A DNA stretch of 64,000 nt, taken from Lingula anatina. Taxonomy: Eukaryota > Brachiopoda > Lingulata > Lingulida > Lingulidae. This document shows positions 52,735 to 63,996 of this stretch, one piece after another (the stretch's first letter is position 1; each line of letters starts with the position of its first letter). The translations under genes were made by a program, and so were the position numbers. The notes beneath the pieces were generated by a model. It was not told where the DNA came from. It saw only the letters and a list, made by a program, of their open reading frames with translations, and did not search any database. The stretch spans positions 581,679-645,678 of the forward strand of contig NW_019773958.1 of assembly GCF_001039355.2 (NCBI RefSeq). The letters run 5' to 3'.

Positions 52735-52850
52735 GAACCTTCGGGCCAATGAACCCCTGATTACCATTTTTTGGACCAATGAACCTTCAGACTATCAAGA
52801 TGCCCCAATAACATAAACATATACACAAACCAGTACATACATATACAAAA
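52735..52850. repeat. Interspersed repeat related to 17630-17860
   Basis: Contains AGAACCTTCGGGCCAATGAA, TGGACCAATGAACCTTCAGA and CTATCAAGATGCCCC. The allelic copy at 63158-63245 has one extra GGACCAATGAACCTTC unit, so the internal unit number varies between the copies. Confidence 0.5.
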
Positions 52851-53175
52851 TGGGACAATCCATTTGTTGATGTGAAGATTTTTTACAAATAACCACCACC
52901 AAAAGTATGCCATATTAAAAGCATAGAGGTGGCAATGAATTTTGTTCAGGCAGATTCAAATAATTTTGATACAGTGGTTTCAATCTTGGACTCAAAATGC
53001 ACCTCGGATGTATATTGTGTTTAATCAGTCCAATATTTAATATAAGAAAAAGATGAATGTTGATGTCATGTATACTAGTAGGCAGACCTACTGGTAAAGG
53101 CATTGAGAAAATAAATACATGTAAATACGGTAATGACTTGATCTTTTTAATAGGGAAAAATCTTTCAGATATGTA

Positions 53176-54004
53176 TACTGAACAAAAATATAAACGCACG
53201 AAATAATATGTAGATTCATTTTCATATATGGAACTAGAGTATATAGCCAAAAATAACAGCATATTTTTCTCGACAAATGGACATCACTTTGAGAGCATTA
53301 GGGGAAGTTTAAATGCATAGTCCAAAAGTTACGACATCAAATACACCATGGGGGTTAACATTCTGAGTTCACAGATGCCATTAACTTTGGGCAGAGCAGT
53401 ACACCAGCGGCGCATGGACATCACTAAGTTGTCAATAGTGGCCTAAGGGATATTATTCCATTCCTCCTGGAGTGCTACTCGCAGTTGGCGAACATTCTCG
53501 AGAGCTGGAACATGGTGGCTAAACGCTGATCCAGAACATTCCATGGGCGACATATCGGGTGTGGTTCCTAGTGCTACCAGTGTCTCTGAAGCGTGTTCTC
53601 AGACGGCTGACAGTAGAATGATGCACATTCAGGCATGCTGCAACTTCCGTTACTGACAACCCAGTATTGAGGCATGCTCCCTCATGATTCCAGACATCTG
53701 TGGCATGTTGACAAGTGACAGAAATGCACATTTTGGTGTGTCCTTTTATTGCCTAGACTGCAGAGAGTGTCTGTGTATTGGTCATGCAGATCGACTTCCA
53801 CTCCGTCATGCTCCATTAGTCTTATGGGTGTAAAAACTGAACCTTTGAGTATACTCACGGGGAGCGGCCAAGTGAAACCAGACCACTACACTTGATCAAA
53901 ACAAATCCATTAGTTCACAAATAAACCATCAACCTGGGCATATTTCATGATTATCCATTTCAACTGACCGTTTTAGTTTCGTGCATTTATATTTTTGTTC
54001 AGTA
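53176..54004 (-). mobile_element. Tc1/mariner-type element, internally deleted, 829 bp
   Basis: Ends are TACTGAACAAAAATATAAACG and its reverse complement (…TTTATATTTTTGTTCAGTA), flanked by TA on both sides. The allelic copy has the uninterrupted site (GATATGTAATTTTGG near 63612), which proves the element's borders and its TA target duplication. On the minus strand a transposase remnant is visible. An N-terminal helix-turn-helix (LSVTEVAACLNVHHSTVSRL, 53519-53731) is followed, after a missing middle, by a C-terminal piece with VPALENVRQLRVALQEEW and an in-frame stop. The catalytic DDE core is absent, so the element is non-autonomous. Confidence 0.9.
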
Positions 54005-54401
54005 TAATTTTGGAATCAATGAAAAATATTTATGTAGCATTTGTGGTGCATTTACTGTACAGAATAGAAATACAAGGTGGTCTGCCTTTTAGTTTTCTTA
54101 ATTTGCTACCACTCAATGCTAATGTTATAATTTCAAGAATTTATAACTTAGAGAATACTTTATCTCTAAAATTCAGAATTTTCCCTCATTGAAAAGATAG
54201 AGTAATTATCGTATATGCTACATTTTTTCCTAACACTTCTTTCTCTACTAACCCAAGTTGTTATTTTTATTTTTATTTTTATTTTTTTACTGATTTTCAT
54301 GTATACACTCAAGATGTCTTGGAACACAGTGTTGAAGGTTGCTCAGTTTGAATGTTGTCAGGGTAACATGTATGTTCTTTGCTGCATTTTCAGTGGCGTG
54401 G

Positions 54402-54413
54402 GGGGGGGGGGGG
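54402..54413. repeat. Poly(G) run
   Basis: About 12 G. The allelic run at the window end (63977-63996) is longer. Both follow CAGTGGCGT. Confidence 0.9.
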
Positions 54414-54746
54414 CCTGAACCCCCTTCCTTCAATTTCTGGGGAAAAAAATCACAACAGTATTCCCCTCTTTATATTAGAATTTTGAAGAGCTGAATCATA
54501 GTACTAAACTGTACTAAATGGCACCATTTGCCCTCCAAAACACCATAATAGTTTTCAGGGGCCCTTACATGAGCCCCGAACCCCACACCAAGGGAGCTGT
54601 GGATGGCTTCACATCCAAGGCCCGTCATTCCAAAAAAAACTTGAATGCCCCCTTCAAATTATCCTGGATCCCCCCATGACTTTCAAATTGTTTACAAAAG
54701 GAAACAAAACACACACACAGAGAGTCTTTCCGTGTACTAGTATACG

Positions 54747-56197
54747 TTTATTTTAATACTAGTTACATTTACTATACAGACAAGATTACACTGTTTTTGC
54801 AATATATTGGCCTGTACACTATGACCGCTTTAATTGAACATGGGGATGTTTATGTACAGCAATTAATTAAATACAGATCTACATTTAGTATTAATAGTTA
54901 ATATAATGGAACACTTTGACGTGTTTTAATCTTTTGGCTACTAAACAACCAAAATAATTTCAATGTTTTTCAATTAAATATTGATAAACATGTATGCCTA
55001 ATGTAATGATGAAAACATTAATATATGTACATGTAGCAGTTGGCAGGGATAAGAGACCAGCATTGTCCCAGCATACTTACATTTACTGACAAAAGACATC
55101 AATACACATTTCTAGACTTTAGTTTATCTGAATGACATTTCAAAGAAAAGAAAGGCACGTATTCAAATGAGTGGTGAACATACCTGCAAACAAATGTGAT
55201 CAGCATCAAGTTCAAACAAATCTACATTCACCAACTTACTGACAAATGACATCAATGCACATTTCTAGGAAAGCTAATTTCAATTGATATAATCTCCAGA
55301 GAAAAAATTTGGGCTAAACTTGACCTCTTTCCCTTCATTTTGTGACCTGAGAAAATCTGAAAAATGACAGATCTGCATGCTCTAGGACTGTTTTTATGTC
55401 AAAACAATGTACTCCCCCCACCCCAAGACCCAGAAACTGACAAAACATTTGACTGAATATCAGTTATATCTGAAGTTGTATTATTTATGATGTGCTTACA
55501 TACTGTAATAAAATTTTAATTGAATCCACATGAAAAGTACCGACGTTCCGTTTTTTTTTTTTCTTCAGTACTTGATGTCAGTAATTTCTTGGGCTAAAAC
55601 AGTGATGCCATCAAACTGAAATTTTACCCTGACAATGATATTGCTTAAGTGATTGTTCTGAGATTATTAATTTAAAACATAATTTATGAAATTATGCAAA
55701 ATGAAAGACTAGTCAAATTTCCTTTTTCTTATCAAGCTAAATGTGGGCAAACATTTGTATGTATTTTACTTGTATCACGTTTAAACTTTAAAGTATCTAA
55801 TTGCTCAAAAATGTTCAAAAGAAGCAACCAAATGAAATATTACTGCTCCATATGCAAAATGTACAAATTTGGGAGCCTTTATTTGGTGCTCAATAAACAA
55901 CATTCACCTGATTTATCAAATTAAAAATTTACATAATAAGTTACATTGAAAACAAAGAGCCAATGTGCTTAACTTTATACATCACATATCTAACAAAATA
56001 ATCTGACATATTTTCACGTCAGATTCATACACAGAAGAAAATTTGCCCATAAATTGGGCAGTTAAAGGTCCAACTATTCAACAGCATGATGATACAAACG
56101 GAGAAATTTGCTAACTAGTTATAATCCCTTTCACTACATGTGTTATTTGTACTTAAAAATATTCCAGACAGTTCCAAACTATCAACAGATATCTTCT
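54747..56197 (-). other. SNAP gene 3' UTR
   Basis: Downstream of the SNAP stop on the minus strand. A canonical AATAAA (plus-strand TTTATT at 54747-54752) lies about 1.45 kb after the stop and is a good candidate polyadenylation signal. No other gene is visible in this stretch. Confidence 0.55.
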
Positions 56198-59100
56198 TTA
56201 TCGTAGATCAGGCTCTCCGCTGATTGTCTTTTTGACTCGTAATAGCATAGTTGTTAGCCACTGATCCAGACGAGATATGCTATCATAATCTTTGACAGCA
56301 TCTGTGAAAGCATCCACATTCTGTTCTTCAATTGCTGCCATCAGAGTCTAGAAGAAAATATATAATGGTTGCATTAGAACATTCTATAAAGAAGCATAGT
56401 AACTGCATCGAAACCAAAACTACAGGCTGATTTTCCTTTCTCTTTAAATTCTCAATACAATCTACAATTTTGTTGCAAATTAAATATAAACAGTGCTTCC
56501 AAATTGCAAAACAAACAAAACTGCTCAATAAAAAGCAACTTGCGATGTGCTCATCATACTATGCAGAAAATCAAGTTATATTCCACTTAGAACATATCCT
56601 TAAAAAAAAAAAAACATTCAAATTTTGTTGTGGTTGATTGCATGACAATTATAGTACATGTAAACAAAGTAGAGTTATTTCAGGAACAGACCACTGTAGA
56701 AACCAGCTACAAAGTAGCAACCCAAAGGAAGATAAAATAACAAAGAAATGAGCTATGCCTTGCAAGAAACAGAGAAGATGGAACCAACAGAGTACATAAT
56801 TAAATATAAAAAATTGAAAATTCTGTAAAGCTAGTAAATAAATGTGGTATTACTAAATTATTTGCTTATGTTCTTGTGGGCAAAAGTCAGCTAAACCAAA
56901 AAGCAACAAAACCAGACCAGAACAGAATTTTCAGACTGCACCAATTTAGCGCAATATGATTCCAAATGCAACTGAAGACTGTACTTTCCAATAAAACTAC
57001 ACTGACTGAAATCATATGCCAGGTACACTGTAGAACTTAACAAAGAGGTGTTGCATGGTCCTAGGACATCAAGACCAACCTTCATTAATTTACACTCTCT
57101 TGAATCAGCAAAAGCAGGCGACATTTCCTCAAATCTACCACAGGCCTGCTGTGCATTCAAGAGATCCACGCACATATGGCAAACCAGCGCCTTCATAAAA
57201 TACTCAGTCACAGCATGTTTCAATAAGGGGTTGCTCAATGAAGATGATCCCAGCTAAAAATAAAACATGTTTACATTTACAGATTTGACTTAGTTATATT
57301 CACCTTGATTTCCCCCTGACTCACCTTTAATAATTTATTTTCTCTTTGATCAGCAAAAGCTGGGAACATTTCCTCATACTTTTGAACAGCCTGTTGGCCA
57401 TTCAATAAGTCTACACACAAGTGACAGAGTGCAGCTTTAAAGAAATATTCCTTGGCACTATATTTCAATAAGGAGTTATCCATTGCAGAAGTAGCTACCT
57501 GGAATTATATAACAAAAATTAAGAGCAAATTGCACTTCTTGGAAACAAAAAATTAATGTGATTTTTAAATTTTTTTGTCCAGCTCCACTGGAAATGGATA
57601 ATCCCATGGATGTCTTAGAGCCATATTTTTTTAATTAAACGAAACTGGAAATGTCTAGTAAAGTAAATCTGGAACAAAACAAAAAAAAAACAAAAAACAC
57701 ACCACTTACAACAGTTTCTGATAATATACAGTCAAAATTAGTTAAAGGAAACAGACCGAGTGATGCCAACTGTCGAGAGCTTTCTCAGAAATATTCAGTG
57801 AGCTTATGGGTGCATAAATTAAGAATGGAGATCATGTTATTCTACAGAAATTTCACAAAAAGTCAGCAAAGAAACAAAACTTACTGAAATCACAAAACAC
57901 CAACAAGACTACTAAACATAACAAAATTTAACCCAAAGCTCCAATGAGGTAACCATGTTATATGATTGCAAGGTGACTTCAATACTTTCTTTGTATGTGA
58001 ACATGCTTCAGGAGTTGGAAGAGAAGCACGAGTTCTCTAATTCAGTACGAAGGAGATAGCTGCAGCTTACAAACAACCTACCTGTTCATATATGCAGATT
58101 GCCTTTTCATATTGTTCTTGCTGTGCAGCATACATGGCTACTTTCAATAGACACTTGTTAGCAGCACTATAAAATAAGTTTGTACATAAAGACATTTTCT
58201 TAACTTTGCATTTATTACTTGCGATTAATAACTGATTTTGACACATTGACACTCACTGTGTTTGTAAACCAAGAAAAATAGGATTTTCACTTTATGTGCA
58301 CCGTTCAACTATATATTTTTTTTTAATTCAATTGGTTCATAAACCACCCGAGACGAAAAAAGTAAAACCACAAGAATTACCTATTGGATTCTTCACCCTT
58401 GTAGTAATCAGCTGCTTGTTCATAGTTTCTTGTGGCCTGTAATTAATTAAAAAATATTATGGCCTGTAATTAATTAAAAAATATTAAAGGGCTATTTTAC
58501 AAATTATTTGTTTTAATTAACTAAAATTGTAACAAGTTCTCAAAATATCTAATGAATAATGTGAACCTACCACATTAAAAATCATGGAATCAATTGATAG
58601 CAAAGCATTTTTATATCTTTTACCATTTTAATATACACATTCTTAGATTTATTGCCTTTAACTGTTTGCTTTCAATATGACATCAAATATCAACCAATAA
58701 ACACAAGTCCAATCATGGAATTTTCAATGTCCTCATTCTTTACATGCCCTTGAATTAATTTATTTAAATAATGAGGAAAGCAGGCCTGCAGCCAGTTATT
58801 TTAAAGGCAATTCTTAATCTGTAAAAAAAAAACCCTTTTTGTGGCAAATCATGCATGTTCACAAGATCTGGATCAAATTTTCCATCAAAAAAAGGTGATT
58901 TTTTAAATCGTTATCACCCCCCCCCCCTTGCCCCTGGAGACTCACACTCTCCAAGTCCAGCAGCTCCGATTCATACACTTCTGCTATTGTCACATGATGC
59001 TTAGCAGCTATGGTAAATCTTCCCTGTAATTAAAGCAGATATATATGTATATGGCACTGAAAACAACAATGTACAATATGCTGTATGAAAATGCAAGGTT

Positions 59101-59790
59101 TTAATTTATTTCCTTAAAATAACTAAATTTTACAAAGACTCTGACCAAACTATACTTTAACTGCTTGGCCAAGACTAAAATAACAATTTAAAAATAAGTT
59201 CACACAAATACTGGCATAACAAAAATGCTCACCATGTCCGAGTAGATTTCAATGGCCTTCATTAAACAGTTAACAGCCTCTGAAATTATAAAATATCAAC
59301 TTATTTAGTAAATGACAACCTGACCCATTTAAAGCTGTCATTTTTCAGGCACTGGTGAAAATGTGAAATCTAAGTGAGTAGTAATCCAAATGACTAGTAA
59401 TGTATGACACAACTGCTGGGCGTAGAATAGCATAAATATTCAAATGAGTGGCAAAAATGGCTTAGGGAAATATATAGCACTGAAAGAAAACAAAATATCT
59501 GTTCAAATATTCTTTTTTAAGAAGTTTAAGATGATGCCCTTTTTGTATTTCTTTAAGTTATATTATATGAAAGTGTATTGTATATGGCTGGGTTTAGTAC
59601 AAAGATATGACTTTATGCGTAACCTTTAAGCATGGAGCCAGAGATCAAAAGCATAGTCACAAGAGCCCAAACTACACACCATTGGCATCAGCTTTCTTAT
59701 AGCAGTTGCCTGCATCTACATAGTTACTGGCAGCTTCGTGTTTGCTCCCAATCTTACAGAGTTGTATTTGGGCTGCCTGACAGAAAGCAC
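56198..59790 (-). CDS. NAPA: Alpha/beta-SNAP (NSF attachment protein), 5' end missing
   Basis: Adaptor that binds assembled SNARE complexes and recruits and activates the NSF ATPase to disassemble them. Minus-strand exons: 59790-59680 (cut by the N at 59791), 59279-59233, 59023-58946, 58436-58381, 58166-58082, then 57498-57325 or 57253-57080, then 56347-56198. The protein shows the family's helical-repeat landmarks: [116 protein letters not shown] and [15 protein letters not shown]. The C-terminus PDLR keeps the penultimate leucine known to be needed for NSF stimulation. The first 50-60 residues, with the membrane-binding loop, lie beyond the break. Alpha and beta cannot be separated; gamma-SNAP is excluded. 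Confidence 0.95.
57080..57253 (-). CDS. NAPA: SNAP alternative exon A (downstream of the pair)
   Basis: 174 bases, phase 0-0, encoding 58 residues beginning [20 protein letters not shown] and ending [11 protein letters not shown] before GTTGGT. It is homologous to exon B and is open, with a good acceptor (TTTATTTTTAG). Its last residues (SRECKLMK) match vertebrate alpha-SNAP better than exon B does. Including both exons would duplicate the same pair of helices, so mutually exclusive use is the natural reading. Confidence 0.9.
57325..57498 (-). CDS. NAPA: SNAP alternative exon B (upstream of the pair)
   Basis: 174 bases, phase 0-0, encoding 58 residues beginning [20 protein letters not shown] and ending [11 protein letters not shown] before GTGAGT. 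It aligns residue for residue with exon A (57253-57080) and with the vertebrate alpha-SNAP segment around [21 protein letters not shown] is closer to vertebrate alpha-SNAP in its first half ([14 protein letters not shown]). The acceptor is AATTCCAG. Confidence 0.92.
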
Positions 59791-59791
59791 N
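59791..59791. other. Assembly gap base (N) truncating the SNAP exon
   Basis: This N interrupts a SNAP coding exon and is followed at once by the second copy of GOLGA5 intron 12. The true SNAP 5' exons are therefore not next to it. Confidence 0.95.
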
Positions 59792-60228
59792 AGTTTTCTC
59801 TGCTTTCTGTTCTAGCACCATCTAATATGAAAGAAATCATCAGTAATTGAAAATAGTTGTGCAAATTATACATAATTATACACATCACTGATGTGACTCG
59901 CTCAAAGTTCACTTTTTTTGTGAATTGACCCTTAGCAAAAGCAAACATTCGTCAGCCCAACTTCCAGGGGTAAAGAGCTTGGGAAGAAGTGACTGGTAGC
60001 ATTTGTTCCCATATGCACCCTCTTTACCCAGGGGAACAGTATGTCATGACTACATTATTGCTTCATAATCAAATAATTAAGAAGACATTTTATTTATTTA
60101 TTTTTATCTTTTTTAGTTCAAGGTCTAAAAGATAAAACTTAAACAGGTTATTGTATTAAATAAGTTTTTTAGAATGTACAAGTTGACAGAAGGTAAATCT
60201 ATGCTGACAAATCTATCTTCAATTTCAG

Positions 60229-60565
60229 TGTCAGACTAGGAGTGTTCTTAAGGAGATATCCAATAGCAAGAGTTTTTGTGATTGTTTATATGGTAAGTTT
60301 TTCTTTCCTTGAAATATTTTTGGCTGAAAACAGAAGGCAAGATGAATTGTTTTATTAAGATGTACAATTAAAATGTTCCCAAAGAAAGCAAAGTAGAAAA
60401 GCCAAGAGCTCATGCATAGTATTTTACAGTGAGCATTTTCCTATTTTTTAGTTAATTCTTCACTTCTGGGTAATGGTAGTGTTGTTGACATACCAGCCAG
60501 AGATGCATGGAGATGGCTTCACACACAACAACCTCCCAGAACCTCCAGGAAAATTACCAGGATAG
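60229..60565 (+). CDS. GOLGA5: Second allelic copy of GOLGA5 exons 13 and 14
   Basis: Exon 13 copy 60229-60292 is identical to 50312-50375. Exon 14 copy 60452-60565 differs by two synonymous third-position changes (TTA/TTG leucine and GGT/GGC glycine). Splice sites are kept (acceptor CAG at exon 13; TTTTTTAG at exon 14, where copy A has TTTTTCAG). It encodes the same membrane anchor and C-terminus. There is no upstream part, so it is not an independent gene. Confidence 0.9.
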
Positions 60566-61857
60566 ACGAAGGATTTACAACCACAGTCACTTCAATTACC
60601 TTGAAATTCTAGGAAATTTACATTTTAAAAAAATCACTACATTCTCCCTGATCATCCACAAAAATTATCAGGATAAATGGAGTAACAAAATACAGATACA
60701 CACACATAAAAAAATATTCCCTGCTAAGTGACAAGTTTAGTAATCCCTGAAGACAGACTTAGGCCAGGCAAAATTGATAAGTTAATGAGCATGAAAGACC
60801 CTAATTGTGAGGATTTTTTTTACTTTTTTTTTTAAATGGAGAAATGCATTTTGTATTGGTTTAAACAGGAAAAATGTACAATTGAATTCAAGAATAATGT
60901 TGTTATGCTCAAAAATTGCCCACTTTGTGGATTTGACATTTTCTACCCATAAAATAAAATTGAAGAAAAGTAAACTGACCCTGAAGTTTGTTTACTGCGC
61001 TCATTTAATGTTGTGTTAAAAATATTGACCAGGTTCACAGAGATTTGCCACTTGTTAAGCAGTTCATCAATTTTCTCTGGCCTAAGTATTGAGTTTGAGA
61101 CTGGAATGGAGGAGACAAGTAGAAGAGAGTGGCGCTTTTATTGTGCCCTGTGAGCTGCATGGCCAATTCAAAGACATTTGTGTGATTGGTTAAGAATGGA
61201 ATTATGTAGTGAAAATTTAAGAACGAACCCAGTGCAATAAAGAATTATTATAGATCATTTATTGTAATTTTGGCCTTGAAACATTTTTTTTTTGTTGTTC
61301 AAAAGGCATTGTTGATGAAACAAATAATGTAGTTTTGCTCTCTGACAATACTGTCAAAAAAATGTCATCTAAAAATTTGTTTCACCCATGAAAATATACT
61401 TTGTAAAGGTAAAATTACAATGCCTTTTAAAGCAGGTGTCTGGGATTACTCCATTATTATTCAAGCCAAGCAGCTAAAATTTGAGATCAAAATTTTTTAT
61501 ATTTGTGAAAAAAAGATACATTCATGGTTTTCAGACAAATTAAATTATTTTCAATATTTACTAAAAACTATTTTATAGGTAACCACTATGTTAATGAATA
61601 AAACTAGAATAGATAAGCCAAGAGAGGTAAATTGCTTATAATGTTCTTTCACCATAATATAAGATTTTGTAAATAAGCTTTAGTATGTAATTTATGGGCA
61701 CATTCGGAACAAGCTGATCTGCTGACTAACATATTCACAGGTCAAATGTGGCCGACCAACTTGAAAGCTCCCCTAGTAGACACTGAATAGATTCCCTGTG
61801 GGGATAGCATGGTAAACTTTCAAGAAGGTCAGCCATATTTGATCTGCGGATCTGTTA

Positions 61858-62403
61858 GAGCGCATTCTCAACGAATTAAGCCAGGCTTTACAAAGCCGGT
61901 GACCTAAAAATGGCGGACATACATGAAAGAAAAACCGCCTAATCTTTTAATAGTCTCTCCGCCTCTCACACGCCTCCCCACACGTCGTCCCTGCGGGGTA
62001 CAGTAATTAAATCTCGGCTCCGAACATTAATATTTCCGTGAATATCTCTGGTGATATTATCTCCGTAGATAGTCGATTCATTGCTGTTCTACGGGCCAAA
62101 TTATTCCTTTTTCGTCTCTGTTTTCAAAGATAATAGAACAGAAGAGCTTTTTTCCTTCGATCGCCTTCAGCCGCCATGGTTTCTTCACTACGAGTATAAC
62201 TGATGAGCATGCGCACTTAATATTTCTCAGGTAGCTTCCGCATGGCGAACGGAGCCGAGATTTAATTACTGTACCCCGCAGGGACGACGTGTGGGGAGGC
62301 GGAGAGACTATTAAAAGATTAGGCGGTTTTTCTTTCATGTACGTCCACCATTTTTAGGTCACCGGCTTTGTAAAGCCTGGCTTAACTCGTTGAGAATGCG
62401 CTC
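61858..62403. mobile_element. Fold-back DNA transposon with TTA target duplication, PIF/Harbinger-like MITE, 546 bp
   Basis: Terminal inverted repeats start GAGCGCATTCTCAACGA and end with the reverse complement. The arms stay complementary for roughly 160 bases each (for example CACGTCGTCCCTGCGGGGTA near 61980 against its inverse near 62270). TTA flanks both ends (61855-61857 and 62404-62406). The other allele has a single TTA at 51979-51981 with no insert. A 3-bp TTA duplication is typical of PIF/Harbinger elements. No transposase is present. It sits inside the right arm of an older fold-back element. Confidence 0.85.
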
Positions 62404-63976
62404 TTAGTCTGCTGATCAACTTTGGTTGTGAATGTGGCTTAAGAAACCATATGTAAATGCAAAGACTGATATTTAATGGAATGGACAGGGGGGTTTAATA
62501 ATATCAACATTGATGTGTCTATAAGATACAAGGGCATGAAGAGTATGCCATAATTAACAAGACTTGTATCGGAAGGTTTTGTCTTTTATTTCTAAATTGT
62601 ACAGATCTACATGCCAAGACTGAAACAAAATCCCTATGCATTATGTTTTATGTACTTAAATAAAAAGTAACCACCGTGACCATTCCTGACCACATTATAT
62701 GATAACAGTGTTTTATCAAATATTTAAATTATTTGATGTAAAAAAACCCAGTCAGTGAATCCATTTAAAATTAGCTCAGTTACAGATACATTGCACTACA
62801 AATGTCATCTTTGTTCAGAAAGAGAGAGATCAATTGATAATAATAAACTATACAGAATTTATCTAAAACAGAAATATTTTATTGTATTGTTATATAGATA
62901 TGTACCCAGTGGTTGGTGTGTGTTTACACACAGGTAATGTTGCTAGTTCACAGTTAATAACTGTCGAATTCATTGTAAATATTTTCTTATAGTATATTTG
63001 GGAATAAAGAAAATGTGGACTTCTCTTTTTTCTTTGTCACATCATCTAAGTCAGGAAGGGGTGTTGTAAATTTTAGAACAATATTATTGTTCCTATTTAC
63101 TTTAAATGTAAAATGCTCCTACTAGTCTCTTTGTGTGTGTAGTAATGTTCATCATAGAACCTTCGGGCCAATGAACCCCTGATTACCATTTTTTGGACCA
63201 ATGAACCTTCGGACCAATGAACCTTCAGACTATCAAGATGCACCCATAACATAAATATATACGCAAACCAGTACATACATATACAAAATGGGGAAATCCA
63301 TTTGTTGATGTGAAGATTTTTTTTACAAATAACCACCACCAAAAGTATGCCATGTTAAAAGCATAGAGGTGGCAATGAATTTTGTTCAGGCAGATTCAAA
63401 TTACTTTGATACAGTGGTTTCAATCTTGGACTCACAATGCACCTCAGATGTATATTGTGTTTAATCAGTCCAATATTTAATATAAGAAAAAGATGAATGT
63501 TGATGTCATGTATACTAGTAGGTAGACCTACTGGTAAAGGCATTGAGAACATAAATACATGTAAATACCGTAATGACTTGATCTTTTTAATAGGGAAAAA
63601 TCTTTCAGATATGTAATTTTGGAATCAATGAAAAATATGTAGCATTTGTGGTGCATTTACTGTACAGAATAGAAATACAAGGTGGTCTGCCTTTTAGTTT
63701 TCTTAATTTGCTACCACTCAATGCTAATGTTATAATTTCAAGAATTTATTACTTAGAGAATGCTTTATTTCTAAAATTCAGAATTTTCCCTCATTGAAAA
63801 GAGTAATTATCGTATATGCTACATTTTTTCCTAACATTTCTTTCTCTACTAACCCAAGTTATTATTTTTTTTTTACTGATTTTCATGTATACACTAAAGA
63901 TGTCTTGGAACAGTGTTGAAGGTTGCTCAGTTTGAATGTTGTAACTTGTATGTTTTTTGCTGCATTTTCAGTGGCG

Positions 63977-63996
63977 TGGGGGGGGGGGGGGGGGGG
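63977..63996. repeat. Poly(G) run at the window edge
   Basis: About 20 G after CAGTGGCGT, allelic to 54402-54413. Confidence 0.9.

Larger units (their letters stand above)
49888..54413. repeat. Allelic duplication 3, copy A (GOLGA5 3' region)
   Basis: From CTTTCTCTGCTTTCTATTCT onward this segment matches 59792-64000 closely over its full length, with scattered substitutions, small indels and two large insertion differences. It covers the end of GOLGA5 intron 12, exons 13-14 and the 3' flank. Copy A is contiguous with the rest of GOLGA5 and with the SNAP gene downstream. Confidence 0.93.
50639..54720 (+). other. GOLGA5 3' UTR and intergenic region
   Basis: AT-rich sequence after the golgin stop with candidate polyadenylation signals (AATAAA near 51008 and at 51312-51317). 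It holds a long poly(T) tract, a MITE-like element, a Tc1-type insertion and a diverged repeat, each listed separately. No other gene is seen before the convergent SNAP 3' UTR, which probably begins near 54730. Confidence 0.55.

Noticed and set aside
62078-62338. 86-residue minus-strand frame
   Set aside because: It lies wholly inside the fold-back element and overlaps its inverted arms.
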